Shown piece by piece: positions 19,535 through 31,501 of a DNA stretch of 64,000 nt. The notes under the pieces are model-generated. The model saw only the letters and a program-made list of their open reading frames with translations. It did not search any database and was not told the origin of the DNA. A program made the translations under genes and the position numbers. Positions within the stretch are counted from its first letter, which is position 1; each line of letters opens with the position of its first letter. The stretch is from Malania oleifera. Its lineage: Eukaryota > Streptophyta > Magnoliopsida > Santalales > Ximeniaceae. The stretch spans positions 123,016,719-123,080,718 of the forward strand of contig NC_080420.1 of the NCBI RefSeq assembly GCF_029873635.1, written 5' to 3'.

Positions 19535-22500
19535 ACCAAATCCCTGCTTGCCAGCTGGACCTCCTATGTTCACCTGTGCACAAAAAAAAAGGAGGAAACA
19601 CATTAGCAAAATTAGAAAAATGCAAAATCTCATGAGCGTAGAAGGAATAAAAGTTCACTAAAAAGTAAATATTTCCTGCCAACTTAGGGAATTCTATTGG
19701 AGGGGGGATAAAACTGACACCAATCAGACCCCCAACCCCCTATGAATAGGGGGCTCGCACTGTAGCAAACACACACAATCAGAGCCTCTGTAGAACTTTG
19801 CCAACATTTAGAAATAGAATTAAAAGTATTAGAAAACCTCTCGAGATATTGAGAGAAAAAACAGAGAGAAGGAAGCTCTGCTAAATCAAAGAGCTTCTGA
19901 GAGGGTAAGCTCTACAAATTAAAAGTCATTAGAGTAACAATTCAAAGACAGAAGCAGAGAAACTCAGAGGGAGCAAGAACCAGAAACCCTAGGGTTTCTG
20001 TTCGCAAGAGAACTGAAGTAGTAGATTACCGGAGCAGATCATTAGATAGATGAATACATAGAGAGGAAAGGAGGAAGACCGGAGGAGATAAAGGATAAGG
20101 GTAAAATCGAAAAACCACTATCCCTAGTATTATTCAATTTATTTGATGGTTGCGTGTGAATGTGAATACAAGAAATAGCTCAGGTTCATACTTGAACCTG
20201 AGCTTAGGCATCACAGGGTTCAAGCCCTAACCACTAAACCGAATTCGAATTTGGGTTCGAACTCGTTTTAAGAAACTACCCTTACCTGAATCTCTAACCC
20301 AAATCGGGGTTCAGATCCTCTAATTTGAACTAGAACCCATCTGATTTGTACACGTATTGAACCCCAACTTGGCCCACAACCTTTTCAAACCCACCTTGGA
20401 TCTGTTTTCAAAAACTCCGAGGCCCATAGTCTTTTTGAAACTCACCGAGGCCATTTTCAAAATTACACCGGGCTTGCTTTTAAAACTCACCCCACCCCAG
20501 CCCAGTTCACATTTTAAAAATCCCTTGGGCCCTATTTGAGTTTAAAAATAGAAGCCCATTTGCTTTAAAAGTCTAAACAAACCACTTTCAAATTTAAAGC
20601 CCATCTGTCTTTTTTTAATAATAATAAAAAAAAGCTAGAGCCCTTTGTTTTAAATTTAAACCCCAAAGGTTGTTTTCAAACTAAGGCCCAAAGCCCAATT
20701 TCGAAACCACCTGAAGCCCACGAAAAACATTTTTAACCAAGCCCATTCCAAAACAACCCCAAAGCCCGGTCTAGTTTTTAACCAGAGCCCATTTTGAAAA
20801 TTTGAACTCTGGCTCATTTCGAAACAACCTTGAGGCCCACAACCATTTTCTAAGACACCCCGGCACATGACTCATCTAGATCCGCACGAGTCGGCTCACA
20901 CGACCTACGAGTCAACCCAGTGCTCACACATCTGGGATGAAATGAGGATTACTTGTCGTTCTCCCTTTGCCCGAAACCCTAACCAGAGAAACACAAGCAC
21001 CCAAACAACATCATCATCGCCTCAAACTTTGGATCACAAACAAGAATACAATTTTTTGTTTTCAAAACAAATTCACTCGGATATGAATTAGACATCCAAA
21101 TTCCAAATCTTACAAACAGCACCACCGACAGTCGGAATGAAGAAACAGTAATATATACTTATCTTTTGGGGGGAAGGTTTCTTACCAACAAATCTTAGGT
21201 TTAAAAAACTTTGGGATCTGCGATCCTCCTCAAAGTGCATCCAAGCCACGAACTTAAGCCTCGAGGAGAGATCTGGTTAGAACCTTCGGGCTCTGTTCTA
21301 TAGTAAACAGAGAGGGTTAAGGATATAAGTTCTTCTCAGAGAGTGTGAATACAGAGAGCAAGAGAGGACGGACTAGGGTTTTGGGAAGCTTAGGGTTTTT
21401 GATCCCAGAGAGTGAACTCAAAGGACGTCAAGATTCCAGAGAGGTAAGAATCCTTAGGGAAGAGCAAAAGTTGAGAGAAAAGAGGGACTTTGGGGCTTTT
21501 GTTTGCAGAGAATAGAGGGGAAGAAAGGAGAGAGATTGAGAGAGAATGGGAGAGAGTTACAGGATTCAAAAGAAACCCTAAGGTTTCTCGGGTGGTCGAA
21601 CAACAAAGAGACAAGAGGGAAGAGAGGAAAGAGAGGGAGTTGCTCGAGAAAGGGAGAATGGGAAATGAGAGTAAATATAAAAATTAGGTTTCAGTATGTC
21701 CGGTGTTGGGTTCGTAGGATCATGACACGTGGAAGCTCAGCAACGAGTGTGATTAGGCCACATCAAGGGCTCGTATGCCCCAGCTCCCACTACACGATTT
21801 GTGCTTTCTCGGAACAATAAGGATCAGGGCCACATTAGCAATCCCAGTGTCCCTCTCACAACCGTCGAATCATGGTCCCATTGGACATACGAGATCAAGC
21901 CACATCAGTGATTTGTGTTCGCTTTGCCCCACACCGTTGGATCCCTGATCTTTGTCAATGGTGGCGATCGCTCTGTACTAGGAGTCATCATTAAGACACC
22001 CCGCCCCCAACGGAATTATGAAGATGTGGCGTCACCACCATTCTTACGTTCAGTGCCCCCTTTTCAACCGTCCAATCCCTGTTGCATTTCAACGGTCACG
22101 ATAACATCGCCTCACCCAATGTACGCTCCTCCATTCGACCTGTAACACGTGGCATCTACACTTTCCCACACGCCCAACCTCACGCGGCTCTCTGAGAGCC
22201 GTCTGATCGTCTCTCTTTGAACAATGGATACGATCCAACGACGTCATCAATATAAAGGAATCAACTCTCCACCCGACGATCATCATCTCCCAACAACGGT
22301 CGTGATGCTGCCATATAACCAACTCCCTCCGCAGGTTCTTCACCACTTTAAGCGTGACACGTGGCGCAATGGTCTTGACCAGACCTTAAACAGGTTGACC
22401 TCCCCTTTGGTGACCGGTTCCGTCTTAAACCAATTTGGGTCTCCAGAACCGATCTTGGACCATTCCAGTTTTTGTGTTCTTTTTATTTTATTATTTTTAA

Positions 22501-23056
22501 TGGTTTAAAATTCACCAAAAATATATAAAAATTCAAAAAAAATCACAAAAAATTCAGAAAAAATCAGAAGAAAATTTCAAAAATATTTTTAAACTTAACT
22601 TTCATTATTTTGCCTTAATTGTCTTTTTGTTATTTAATTGAAATTTGAGAAAAGTATAAAAATTCACAAAAAATTTAGGAAAATCGTAGAAAAAATCTAA
22701 AAAATTATTTCGAGGCTAGAAAATTGTTGTTGCACTTAGAAAAATCATAAAAAATAGAAAAATCATAGAAAAATTCCAAAAAAGTTTTTCGAGACCGGGA
22801 AATTGTTTCTTTTCCCTTTGCATCCTGAAAAAATTCAACACCTCCCGAAATATTACTTTTATAATTAGAAATACCCTACAAAGTTTCAAAATGTCAAGAG
22901 TTTTATTTTGTACCTTATGTTCTCAATTTTTCGATTCCAATGATTTCAAAGTGAGGCATGAGCTCTTCGGAGTACGATATATCCCGATTATGAGAAAATA
23001 CTTATATAGTATTTTAATTTTATGTTTCTTCATAATTTTTCAAAATATTGGAATTG

Positions 23057-23398
23057 TTGTGATCCCAGGAGGGGGGGTGAATTGGACATTTAAAATTTTT
23101 TCACTAATTTAAACAATTACGCTGATTCACCATATTTCATATGTCATTCGAAATAAAATATGTATGTAAAGTGAGTAATGTGTGCATATATACACGTGTG
23201 TTGCATATCTCATTTAAATTAATTATGTGTGCATGCAAGATGGTTATAACAAAACATGAACAGATATACACATACTGAAATTAAAGTGCAGAAAGTAAAT
23301 AAGATAAGGAGAGAGACACACACGCGCGCGTGCGCGCGTGATATTTGTTATCAAGGTTTGGCCAAACTAGCAGCCTATGTCCCCACCTTGGGCATACT
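23057..23398. mobile_element. Possible copia (SIRE-like) LTR fragment
   Basis: Begins near GTGATCCCAGGAGGGGGGG and TGAATTGG, and ends with ATCAAGGTTTGGCCAAACTA then CCTATGTCCCCACCTTGGGC. Phrases of this type occur in SIRE-like copia LTRs. It contains an alternating CA/CG tract (23316-23342). No ends or TSD were placed. Confidence 0.35.
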
Positions 23399-25875
23399 TG
23401 TAGAGACTCGGAAAAATTTTATTTATGAAAGTAATAAAAGAAAAGAAAGAGAAAGGAAAGGAATGAGAAAAGGGGAAAGAAATTTAAAAGGGGTATCAGC
23501 AGGGGTTTGTCGACGAACCCAGAATCTTTGTTGACAAATGTCCTTCTAGGTCTTGTCAACGAGAAGATACCGAGAGTCAAGGAATTTCAGAGAATTTAAA
23601 GTTCGTCGACGAACAAGCCTCCTCGTCGACGAAGTGTCTTCATTGGCTCGTTGATGAATCACTTTAACTTGTTGACGAAGCCTGACCTATAAATAGGTCT
23701 TTCGTCATTTTCCAGCAAAATCTTTTCCCTTTTCTCGCTCTCACTCTCTCTCTCTCTCTCTCTTCTATTCTTGTTTTGTTGTTTTGACGATCAGAAGCTA
23801 CCACAGGGTTCATAGGGAGATTCTCTACAACTTAGTTGGAGCAGATTGTTGATTTAGAGGCCTTGGGCACCACTCCAAAATTAGGGTAAGTAAGGTATTT
23901 TAGGGTTTAAGTGTTTATTTGGAGTATATAGAGCTTAGGAAGTGTTAAATGAGAAATATTCTGGGAGATGTGTTGATTGAGTTGGGAAAAATGTGAATTT
24001 TAAGGTTTTGAGTTTCGAACGCCGCAGGCGTAGGATTTGGGTTTTTAACAGGCCTCTTAGTAAGTCAGGTAAAGGGAAAAATTATAACAATTATTTTGGG
24101 AAATGAATTGTTGATTTAAAGTATGTGAACATGAAATATGATATTTTACTTGTGGTTATTATATTATGAATATTAGGTGAAATTTTGTGTGGCATGAGGA
24201 AATATGAAATGATTGTTTAATACTAAGAATGTGATTGAAATTGAAATATGTGAACTGTACTAAGAAATGAGATTATGATATGATTATATCGAACTATTTT
24301 ATACAAATATGAGGAAATGGAAACCTAGTAATATTTGCATATATAAGTATGAAGATACGAGGTTTATACACTGAATCGATGAAATGTGAAGCCTAAATAT
24401 ATTTTTACTAGGAAATGATGAAATATGTTATACAAACATATTTTTACAGTGATATGATAAAATATGAGATACAGATGCATTTTCATTGAAATAATGATAT
24501 ATGTAATAGAAAGATATGTTGGTACTTTTATACAGAAATACTGAATTGAGTTTTATACTGATATGAGATGAAATATGAACTGAAATGATGAAATGAAGCA
24601 AAAAACGATGAGAATATTATTGATGTGATAAATGTACCAATATATTGAAATATGAATATTGCAATGTGATTACTGTAATGTGAATACGAGAATGTGAATA
24701 TGGAAATGTGAAAATGAGAACCCTAATGGAATGTTGTTAATTGAGAGTACGATATCGTTGCTAGCAAGGTGTTAGTACAACCACACGATCTCGTGGAGAG
24801 TGTGGCGTGGTAGTTGATTAGGCCAGTGAGAAGGGTAGAGATGCCCCTGGAGTCTGGACCAGGCATAGGCAGGTCAATCGCACTACAGACATGTGGTTTC
24901 ATTGTTTTGATCTAACCAGGTAGGCCAACTACGGTTAGGTCCAGCCTTCGAGCCGCACAACCTTGATCATGGGAGGAAGCATGACGTGGAAAATATCCTT
25001 AAGGCAACCATAAGTTACAGACATGATATGTACTTATTACCGTGGATACTCATGAGCTATATTATGAAAGGAAAATAAGAAATGGAAGAATGTGGATGTA
25101 ATGGTATAAATAATTAAGGTGAAATAAAACTCTCCGCCTAAGCTCTTTCTGAGTAAGGTGAGTACCTTGATAAGTATCAGTTGTAGCCGCACCCGAACTA
25201 TTCGGACAAGGTTACAAACGATATTAGAGCAGAGAGACACTACATGTATGGGTATGTAATCTTCCCTATCATCCGGAACTTTCGCTGATAAATATTGGTT
25301 GTATATGTATGAATTTGAGAAATAGTATTAAAGTTTATAAAATTATGTTTTATAAGTATATGATTATGCATACATATCTTTTTATTTTCTCAAAAGATAT
25401 AATTATTTGAATAAGTATATCATGATATAGCTAAACTCATATGTCACACATTATAAATAATTTATTCTGTCTTACTAAGAGTTGTCTCACCCAAATATTT
25501 AAATGTTTCAGGAAACTATAACAGATGAGTAAATAGAGTTTCAAGATAAAAGGGAGTTGTTACCTTGATAAATAGAGTGAGTATTATGTGCTAAGAATGT
25601 GTAATTCCCCTAAAGTATTTTGTTTATTTTTGGGAATGTGTTTAGATATGCGTATACATGGATGGATAGTTCTCTGGCATCTGTATTCTGGATAATATGT
25701 ATATATGGACTTCCGCTGTTAAGTATGTTTTTATATGATGGACTGATTACTCGGTATCCCACTTCGGGTCGGGTTATGTTGATATGGTATCAGAGTTGTG
25801 ATGTTGCAGATGTTGAATTAATATTTATTATTTACTAGAGATGAAAAAAAAATGGTATGAAATCGGGGCGTCATA
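23399..25875 (+). mobile_element. 5' LTR of gypsy element B
   Basis: A 2.48-kb LTR from TGTAGAGACTCGG to GGCGTCATA (the final CA decayed to TA), followed by a tRNA-iMet PBS TGGTATCAAAGC at 25879-25890. It carries the palindrome array and TATA at 23506-23695, a CT-rich leader, an ACGCCGCAGGCGTAGG motif near 24020 and the LTR tail typical of Tekay-like elements. Only a short internal stub follows. Confidence 0.85.
23506..23695 (+). promoter_or_regulatory. LTR promoter: seven-unit palindrome array plus TATA
   Basis: Units start at 23506, 23527, 23552, 23602, 23622, 23647 and 23668 (spacing 21, 25, 50, 20, 25, 21). The wide gap carries AAGATACCGAGAG. TATAAATA at 23688-23695 starts 8 bp after the last unit. 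Confidence 0.75.
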
Positions 25876-26274
25876 GTTTGGTATCAAAGCCTAGGTTAGT
25901 AGGTTCTGCAAACTTTAGTAAACAGCAAAATATAATACCAGAGTTTAGGAATGAATTTTGATGAGAGTAGAGTATGGGTAGACTTGGATATAAGTTAGTC
26001 ATTATGGAGGATAAGATTGAAATTTAGGGTTCTATCTTGCGACTTGGAGGTAGGAGTTTCGTGGTTGTTTCTGTGATTTTCCTAAGGTGATGACTTTAGG
26101 AAAACCATAGTAAACTATCATCGGTTCTTGTTTCTAAGTGGTAGGACTGAATCTTAAATTGGGATTAAGGATGTTAAATGGTTATAGCAGAATATTTTAT
26201 GGATCCTAGTTTGTTAAGTATATTAGCGGTATTAAGAGGATAGAATTCTAAGATTGTTTTGTATCATTTTCAGG

Positions 26275-26331
26275 ATGGAGCCTGGAAGTAGTAGTGCACA
26301 TACTGGAGGTGATGATGCAGGGCCTTCCAGT
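26275..26331 (+). pseudogene. Gag start of element B (truncated stub)
   Basis: ATG at 26275 begins MEPGSSSAHTGGDDAGPSS, closely related to the gag start of element C (MDPGNSNTSAGGDGVGPSS at 30123). Coding is lost after about 19 residues, where the sequence passes into the minus-strand element D. The rest of B is absent from the window. Confidence 0.75.
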
Positions 26332-26411
26332 AACTTAATATTCTAATATTTCCATATCCAGACGATGTGAAATTAATCACACTTCCGGCTAGACCTGACT
26401 CTGATACCATT
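26332..26411 (-). mobile_element. Internal stub and PBS of minus-strand element D
   Basis: The plus strand reads ACTCTGATACCA at 26398-26409, which is the primer site TGGTATCAGAGT on the minus strand, directly beside the LTR that starts at 26412. Only about 65 bp of internal sequence remain before element B. Confidence 0.7.
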
Positions 26412-27041
26412 TGTAACACCTCAACCCTCCACGTGGACCCGGAGTGCTACTAATTCATTCATTTACCTAATAATCCAAATTCTAATATCATTTATGCAGC
26501 GGAAAACATAACTAAAATCTTTCAACAAATATAACACTAGAGTTTTCTACATCCATCTACATTCTAACATAAATCATACATCTACCTGTATTCACATAAA
26601 TACATATCTTCAAAACATAACCTACACTTCTAATATTCACATACGCCAGTATGTTTCACAACCATCCATTTCTCAAAAGACTTAAAATATAAAACATAAA
26701 ATATTTACATCCTAAAATATTATCAAAATTATACCTTTTTTTCTCAGATGTGTTATAACAGCTCGAGCTCTCTAAGCTCGATCTCGTGGAGGTCATGAAA
26801 AAATTAATTCATATTCGGGTGAGACACATCTAAGTAAGGGAAGAAACAACATACTAAAACAGTGTGTGGCCAACATGAGTTTATATAACACATAATACTT
26901 AACATTTAAAAATCGGTAAGATAATTTTTGAAATCATTTTCTGATCTTATTCAAACACATGTAAGGTATTTTATCGACGAGATTACCTAAGAATATGGGT
27001 GATTACCCGCCCATACAAGTAGCACCCTTCTGCTATGATAC

Positions 27042-29729
27042 TATAACACCCAGAAAGTGATAAGCTTGAGAATGAAAAAAATAATATAATAATTAATTAA
27101 TTAATTAATTATTAATTAAATAATTATTATCATTAATTAAATAATATTACCAAACAAAGCTTCCTAAAGCTTTTAAAGCTTCAGGAAGCATAAGTGAATC
27201 TAAAGAGCCCCCCGCCCCTTTCCTTCTATTTTATTCAACGTGCGGGAGTCTCTCTCTCCTCTCGTTCTCTCTCCCTCTCTCCTCAGTTCCGTGACGGATT
27301 TTTGCCCGATCGAAAATCAGAAAATACCATTGGGCTCAATTTTCCCCTGCCGTCATTTCTACCGAAGCGGATTAATGGTAGGAGCGGCGTAGGCGTAACT
27401 CTTGGGGTAAGCCAAATTTATGCTTTTAACTCATATTCTTGCAAATTAAAAGCACAATCGACAATCAGACACCATCACGAGAATCTAGGGATAATTCTCT
27501 ACAAGTCTAGTGGAGCGGAATTCTCGTGGGGTCGTCGTAGGCATAATTCCAAATTTGGGATAAGGGGTTTATTAAGGGACTTAATATTATTTAATTAGTG
27601 TTGATTTAGAAATGCTAGAATATTGAGCATATAGGGTTGAAATAGGATTTTCAGAATTTAGGACTCGGTAAGCGCCGCGGGTGTAATTTCTGGACTAGTC
27701 ATAGTTTAGAAAATTAAGTAAGAGTATTAAATATTAGTTTAAATGTTAATTTGAGGTATATGAAGCTTAGGAAAGGTTATATGGGTATTATTTTGGGGAA
27801 ATGAGTTAATTAATCTCAAAAAAATGCAAATTACAAGATTTGAGTTTCGGGCGCCAATAGTGTAGGATTTGGGTTCTAACGAGAATCTCAGTAAGCAAAG
27901 TAGGTGGAATAAATTATAGCAGTATTTTTTTGAATTACTGTTTGAATTAATATATGAAAATGAGCATATGATATTTTGTCTGAAAATTATTATGATCTAA
28001 ATATTAGATAAATTGTGTGGTATTTGAGTAATATTAAATTGTGATATTTTGGAGTGTGAAATTAATATATTCTGAATATTAGATGAAAAATATAAAATAT
28101 AACGATGAGTAATTTCTAAGAAAATATTGAAATGAGAATTATTGATGTGATTAGTGGAAAATAATGAAATATGGTATTTATATGTGAGTAGAAATGATTT
28201 TGTATGAAAAATGAGATTTTGCAAATTACTGATACGAGTATTTTGAGAAATGTTGAAACTCGTGAAACACGATATATACTATTATGAGATAATGAAATGT
28301 GCACAGAAAATGATGAGAACAATTATATTGAGATAAATTGAGATATACTGATATGTGATTAATGATGTATATTGATATGAAAATACTGAAATGTGAAAAT
28401 GGGAAATATGAATACTGCAATATGGAATTGCAATGTGATTAATGAAATGTCAATATCGCATAATGATTGCGGGTATATGGTAGTGAACCCTGATGGATGA
28501 TTGTGATATTGAGCACGGTACCGTTGCTAGTGGTGTAGTGCAACAACACGAAGTCTTAGAGCGTGTGGCATGATAAACGACTCAGCCATTTTGTAGGGTT
28601 GTTGGGCCCCTAAGTCCGAATCAGGGTTATAGGCCGACCAGTCATACTACAGACGCGATATGTGATATGATATTTTGATCTAACCGAGTCGGCCAATCGC
28701 GGTTAGATCCAGCCTTAGGGCCGCACAACCTTGACCATGGGGGGAAGTGTGGCTTGGAAAGAAAGATCCTCAAGGTAGCCATGAGTTATAGACGCGATGT
28801 TGGTACCAGGTACCAAAGATACTTATGAGCTAGATAGTAAAATGGAAACGGAAAATGAAAGAACGATAAAATTCGTTAAAATAAGAAATGAAAGAATTAA
28901 TGGTAATTGAGAAATAGGGAATGATAAAATTGAGAAATGGAACTGTGTGAGTTAATAACATAAATAATTGAGGCGAAATGAAACTCTCCGCCTGAGGGCT
29001 TACTGAATAAGGCGAGTGCCCTGATAGGTATCAAATGTGACCATACTTGGCTGCATAACGTGTTAGGGCAGAGGGAAGTTACCTATATTGGCGGGTAATC
29101 TTCCCTATTCTCGGGAATTTCATGGGTAAATATGTATTGGAAATCATTGAATTTGATAAATGGTTTTAAAGCTTATAAAAACTAGTGTTTTATATCTATA
29201 TGATTATGAGAATGTGTATATCAACATATTTTCTCATATGAAATGATGATTTGAAAAGTAAAGTGTATTATAACTGAATTCTTATGGCCACACACTGTAA
29301 ATAATTTATTCCTTCCTACTGAGATGTGTCTCGCCCAAATTATCTAAATTTTTCAAGGAACAGGGATAGGCCAGGTGATAGGGCTCCATGATCATAGGGA
29401 GATGGGACCCTAACACACAGGGTGAGTTTTTGAACTAGGGGAGGTGTAATTCTCCTAGAGTTGAGTTGTTTTTGAGTTTGTGATGATGATGTATATTTAT
29501 GTATGTTGATACTTTGGGTATTGTATTCTAACTTATATATATATATTGTCTTCCGCTGTTAGGTTGTATAATAAAATAACTTTTAACCCGGTACCCAATG
29601 CGGATCAGGTCATGTGAATGGCAATAGGGTGGTTGACGTGGCTGATTTATGGATGTTGTTGCTGAGGAGTGAATATGTATTGATTATTGATTATTTATAA
29701 AACATTTGTACAAAAATCAGGGTGTCACA
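27042..29729 (+). repeat. 5' LTR of element C
   Basis: A 2.69-kb LTR. It starts TATAACACCC (consensus TGTAACACCC, one G-to-A change) and ends GGTGTCACA. It contains a 31-bp near-perfect palindrome (27159-27189), a CT-rich leader and GGAGCGGCGTAGGCGTAACT-type motifs. Confidence 0.93.
27159..27189. promoter_or_regulatory. 31-bp palindrome in LTR C (5' copy)
   Basis: GCTTCCTAAAGCTTT and AAAGCTTCAGGAAGC form an inverted repeat with one mismatch around a TTTTAAA centre, about 117 bp from the LTR start, where the other LTR family has its palindrome array and TATA. The 3' LTR keeps it at 34965-34995. It could be promoter sequence or a hairpin. Confidence 0.55.
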
Positions 29730-29732
29730 GTT

Positions 29733-29744
29733 TGGTATCAGAGC
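29733..29744 (+). other. Primer-binding site of element C
   Basis: TGGTATCAGAGC, complementary to the 3' end of initiator tRNA-Met, four bases after the 5' LTR. Confidence 0.92.
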
Positions 29745-30122
29745 TTAGGTTACTAGATTCTACAGACTTTAGTGGATAGTGGAATACAATATCAGAGTAT
29801 AGGAGTGGATTTTGAGGGAAATAGGAGATGGGTAGATTGAAATTTGAGTTATTATTAGAGAATGAGGTGAGAATTTAGGATTCTATCTTACGGCCTAAAG
29901 ACAGGAGTACCGGGGTTGCTTCTATGTTTTTCTTAGGGTGACGATTTTAGGAAAACCATGGATACTATCGCTGGGTCTTGTTTCTGAGTGGTACAGTTGA
30001 ATCCTAAATGGGGGTTAAGGATGTGGAGATAAATGGTCATAGAAGAATAATTTATGAATTATAGCAACGTATTAGTTGTGTGATAGTATTTGTATATTAA
30101 GATTAGTTGCTCCCTTTGTAGG

Positions 30123-30704
30123 ATGGATCCAGGAAACAGTAACACGAGTGCGGGAGGTGATGGAGTAGGACCTTCTAGTATGGGTGGTGGAGACCCTGAC
30201 ACGGTCTTGCATAGCATCACTCAGCATGTGATGGCTGAGATGGCTAGGAGCTCGGGGGAGCGAAGCTGCACGATCAAGTAGTTTACGCGTATGCGACCCC
30301 CGTCTTTTGCTGGAGGAGCGGACCCACTAGTAACAGAGAACTGGGTTCAAGACATAGAGGATATACTGGCAAACCTCTTATGTACAAACGAACAGAGGGT
30401 GTTATTTGCCACATTTAAATTGACTAGGGAAGCAAAGCGTTGGTGGAGGTTAGTGAGATTACTGGAGGAACAGAAGCCGGATCCTATAGCGATGACGTGG
30501 AGTCGCTTCAGGGAGATTTTCTTTGAGCGGTACTTTCCCGCTACAGTCAGGAGTGCAAAGGCATCAGAGTTTTTAAATCTGACACAGGGGTTTTTGACGA
30601 TGCAGCAGTACACAGCGAGATTTGTTGAGCTGTCTCGATTCGCCTTGTATCTGGTGCTAGATGAAGAGAGGAAGGCAAGAAAGTTTGAGGAGAGCCTAAG
30701 GTAG
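30123..30704 (+). pseudogene. Element C gag
   Basis: ATG at 30123 opens MDPGNSNTSAGGDG and a stop follows at 30279-30281. The capsid domain resumes at 30291 with the Retrotrans_gag motifs TENWVQDIEDIL, EAKRWWR, TWSRFREIFFERYFP and LTMQQYTARFVELSRFA. Another stop is at 30702. Gag forms the virus-like particle of the element. The stops make it non-functional. Confidence 0.9.
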
Positions 30705-31500
30705 AACCTGTATGAGCAGGTGGTAGGTTTCCGAGGTCACACCTTCTCAGAGATAGTGGATAGGGTTGCAGTGATCGAGAGCGGCCTATAGAGAGGCGCA
30801 GCAACACAAAGCCAGAGGAAGAGGCCCGCGCCTTCTGATTTTCAGGTAGGGTCCAGTCGAGGGCCATGGAGGAGATATGATAGCAGAGGGGGACAACGAT
30901 ATGGAGGAGGAGATTGAGTAGTACAGGGCAAACAGATGCCCCCTCCTTGTCCCAGATGTTTGAGGAGGCACCCTGAAGTCGAGCGAGGGAAGTTGTCTGC
31001 TATTAGTGCCACCAGCCTGGGCATATCACGAGGAACTGTCAGGTACCACCAACAGTAGCGACTACTCCTCGACTATTTAGAGGAGGCTATCAGGCACCTC
31101 GAGGTGGACAGCAGAGAAATACTGCTCCGGCACGAGTTTATGCACTAACGTCGGGAGATGCCGAGGCGGCAGGAGATGTGGTGACAGGTACTATTTCAAT
31201 ACCGTCATTTAAAGCTACTGTCTTGTTTAATTCAGGGGCGACTCATTCTTTTATCACCCGAGAATATGTGAAATTGTGTAGGTTTGAACCTCAATAGTTA
31301 GATATTCATTTGTCTGTTACTACGCTGGCTGGGGCTATAGGGATATGCAGAAAGGTATTCAGAGACTATCTAGTGGGTATTTAGGGGAGGTCTTTGTCAG
31401 CTAATCTGGTGGTTCTAGATATGCATGGGTTTGAGGTAATCTTGGGAATGGACTGGTTAGCTATCCACTATGCCAGCATTGATTGCCATTAGAGAGAGAT
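30705..31500 (+). pseudogene. Element C zinc knuckle and protease
   Basis: After a degraded linker, CHQPGHITRNC (about 31010-31040) is the last part of a CCHC zinc knuckle. The aspartic protease follows, reading VLFNSGATHSFITREYV, with Asn (codon 31229-31231) in place of the catalytic Asp of DSG. Later segments are VVLDMHGFEVILGMDWLA. Several stops interrupt it. Confidence 0.85.
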
Positions 31501-31501
31501 A

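Larger units (their letters stand above)
17903..23056. other. Gene-poor, AT-rich region, probably old retrotransposon debris
   Basis: No coding region supported. The first few hundred bases should be the NIMIN promoter. From about 18.6 kb the sequence looks repeat-derived: monotonous TTGAGTC/AAATT phrases, a phrase series around GCCCAAAGCCCAATTT (20.3-20.9 kb), and an A-rich block of AAAAATTCACAAAAA-type phrases (22.49-22.88 kb). Such long non-coding LTR-like sequence is seen in large gypsy elements of the Tat/Ogre group, but no LTR ends, PBS or TSD could be placed. Treat the assignment as a guess. Confidence 0.35.

Noticed and set aside
20357-20868. Proline-rich ORFs as genes
   Set aside because: They arise from repeated GGCCCA/CCAAAG phrases on both strands and have no start context or motif.
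27194-27598. 134-residue ORF as a host gene
   Set aside because: It lies wholly in the leader part of LTR C, is broken in the 3' LTR copy and has no family motif.
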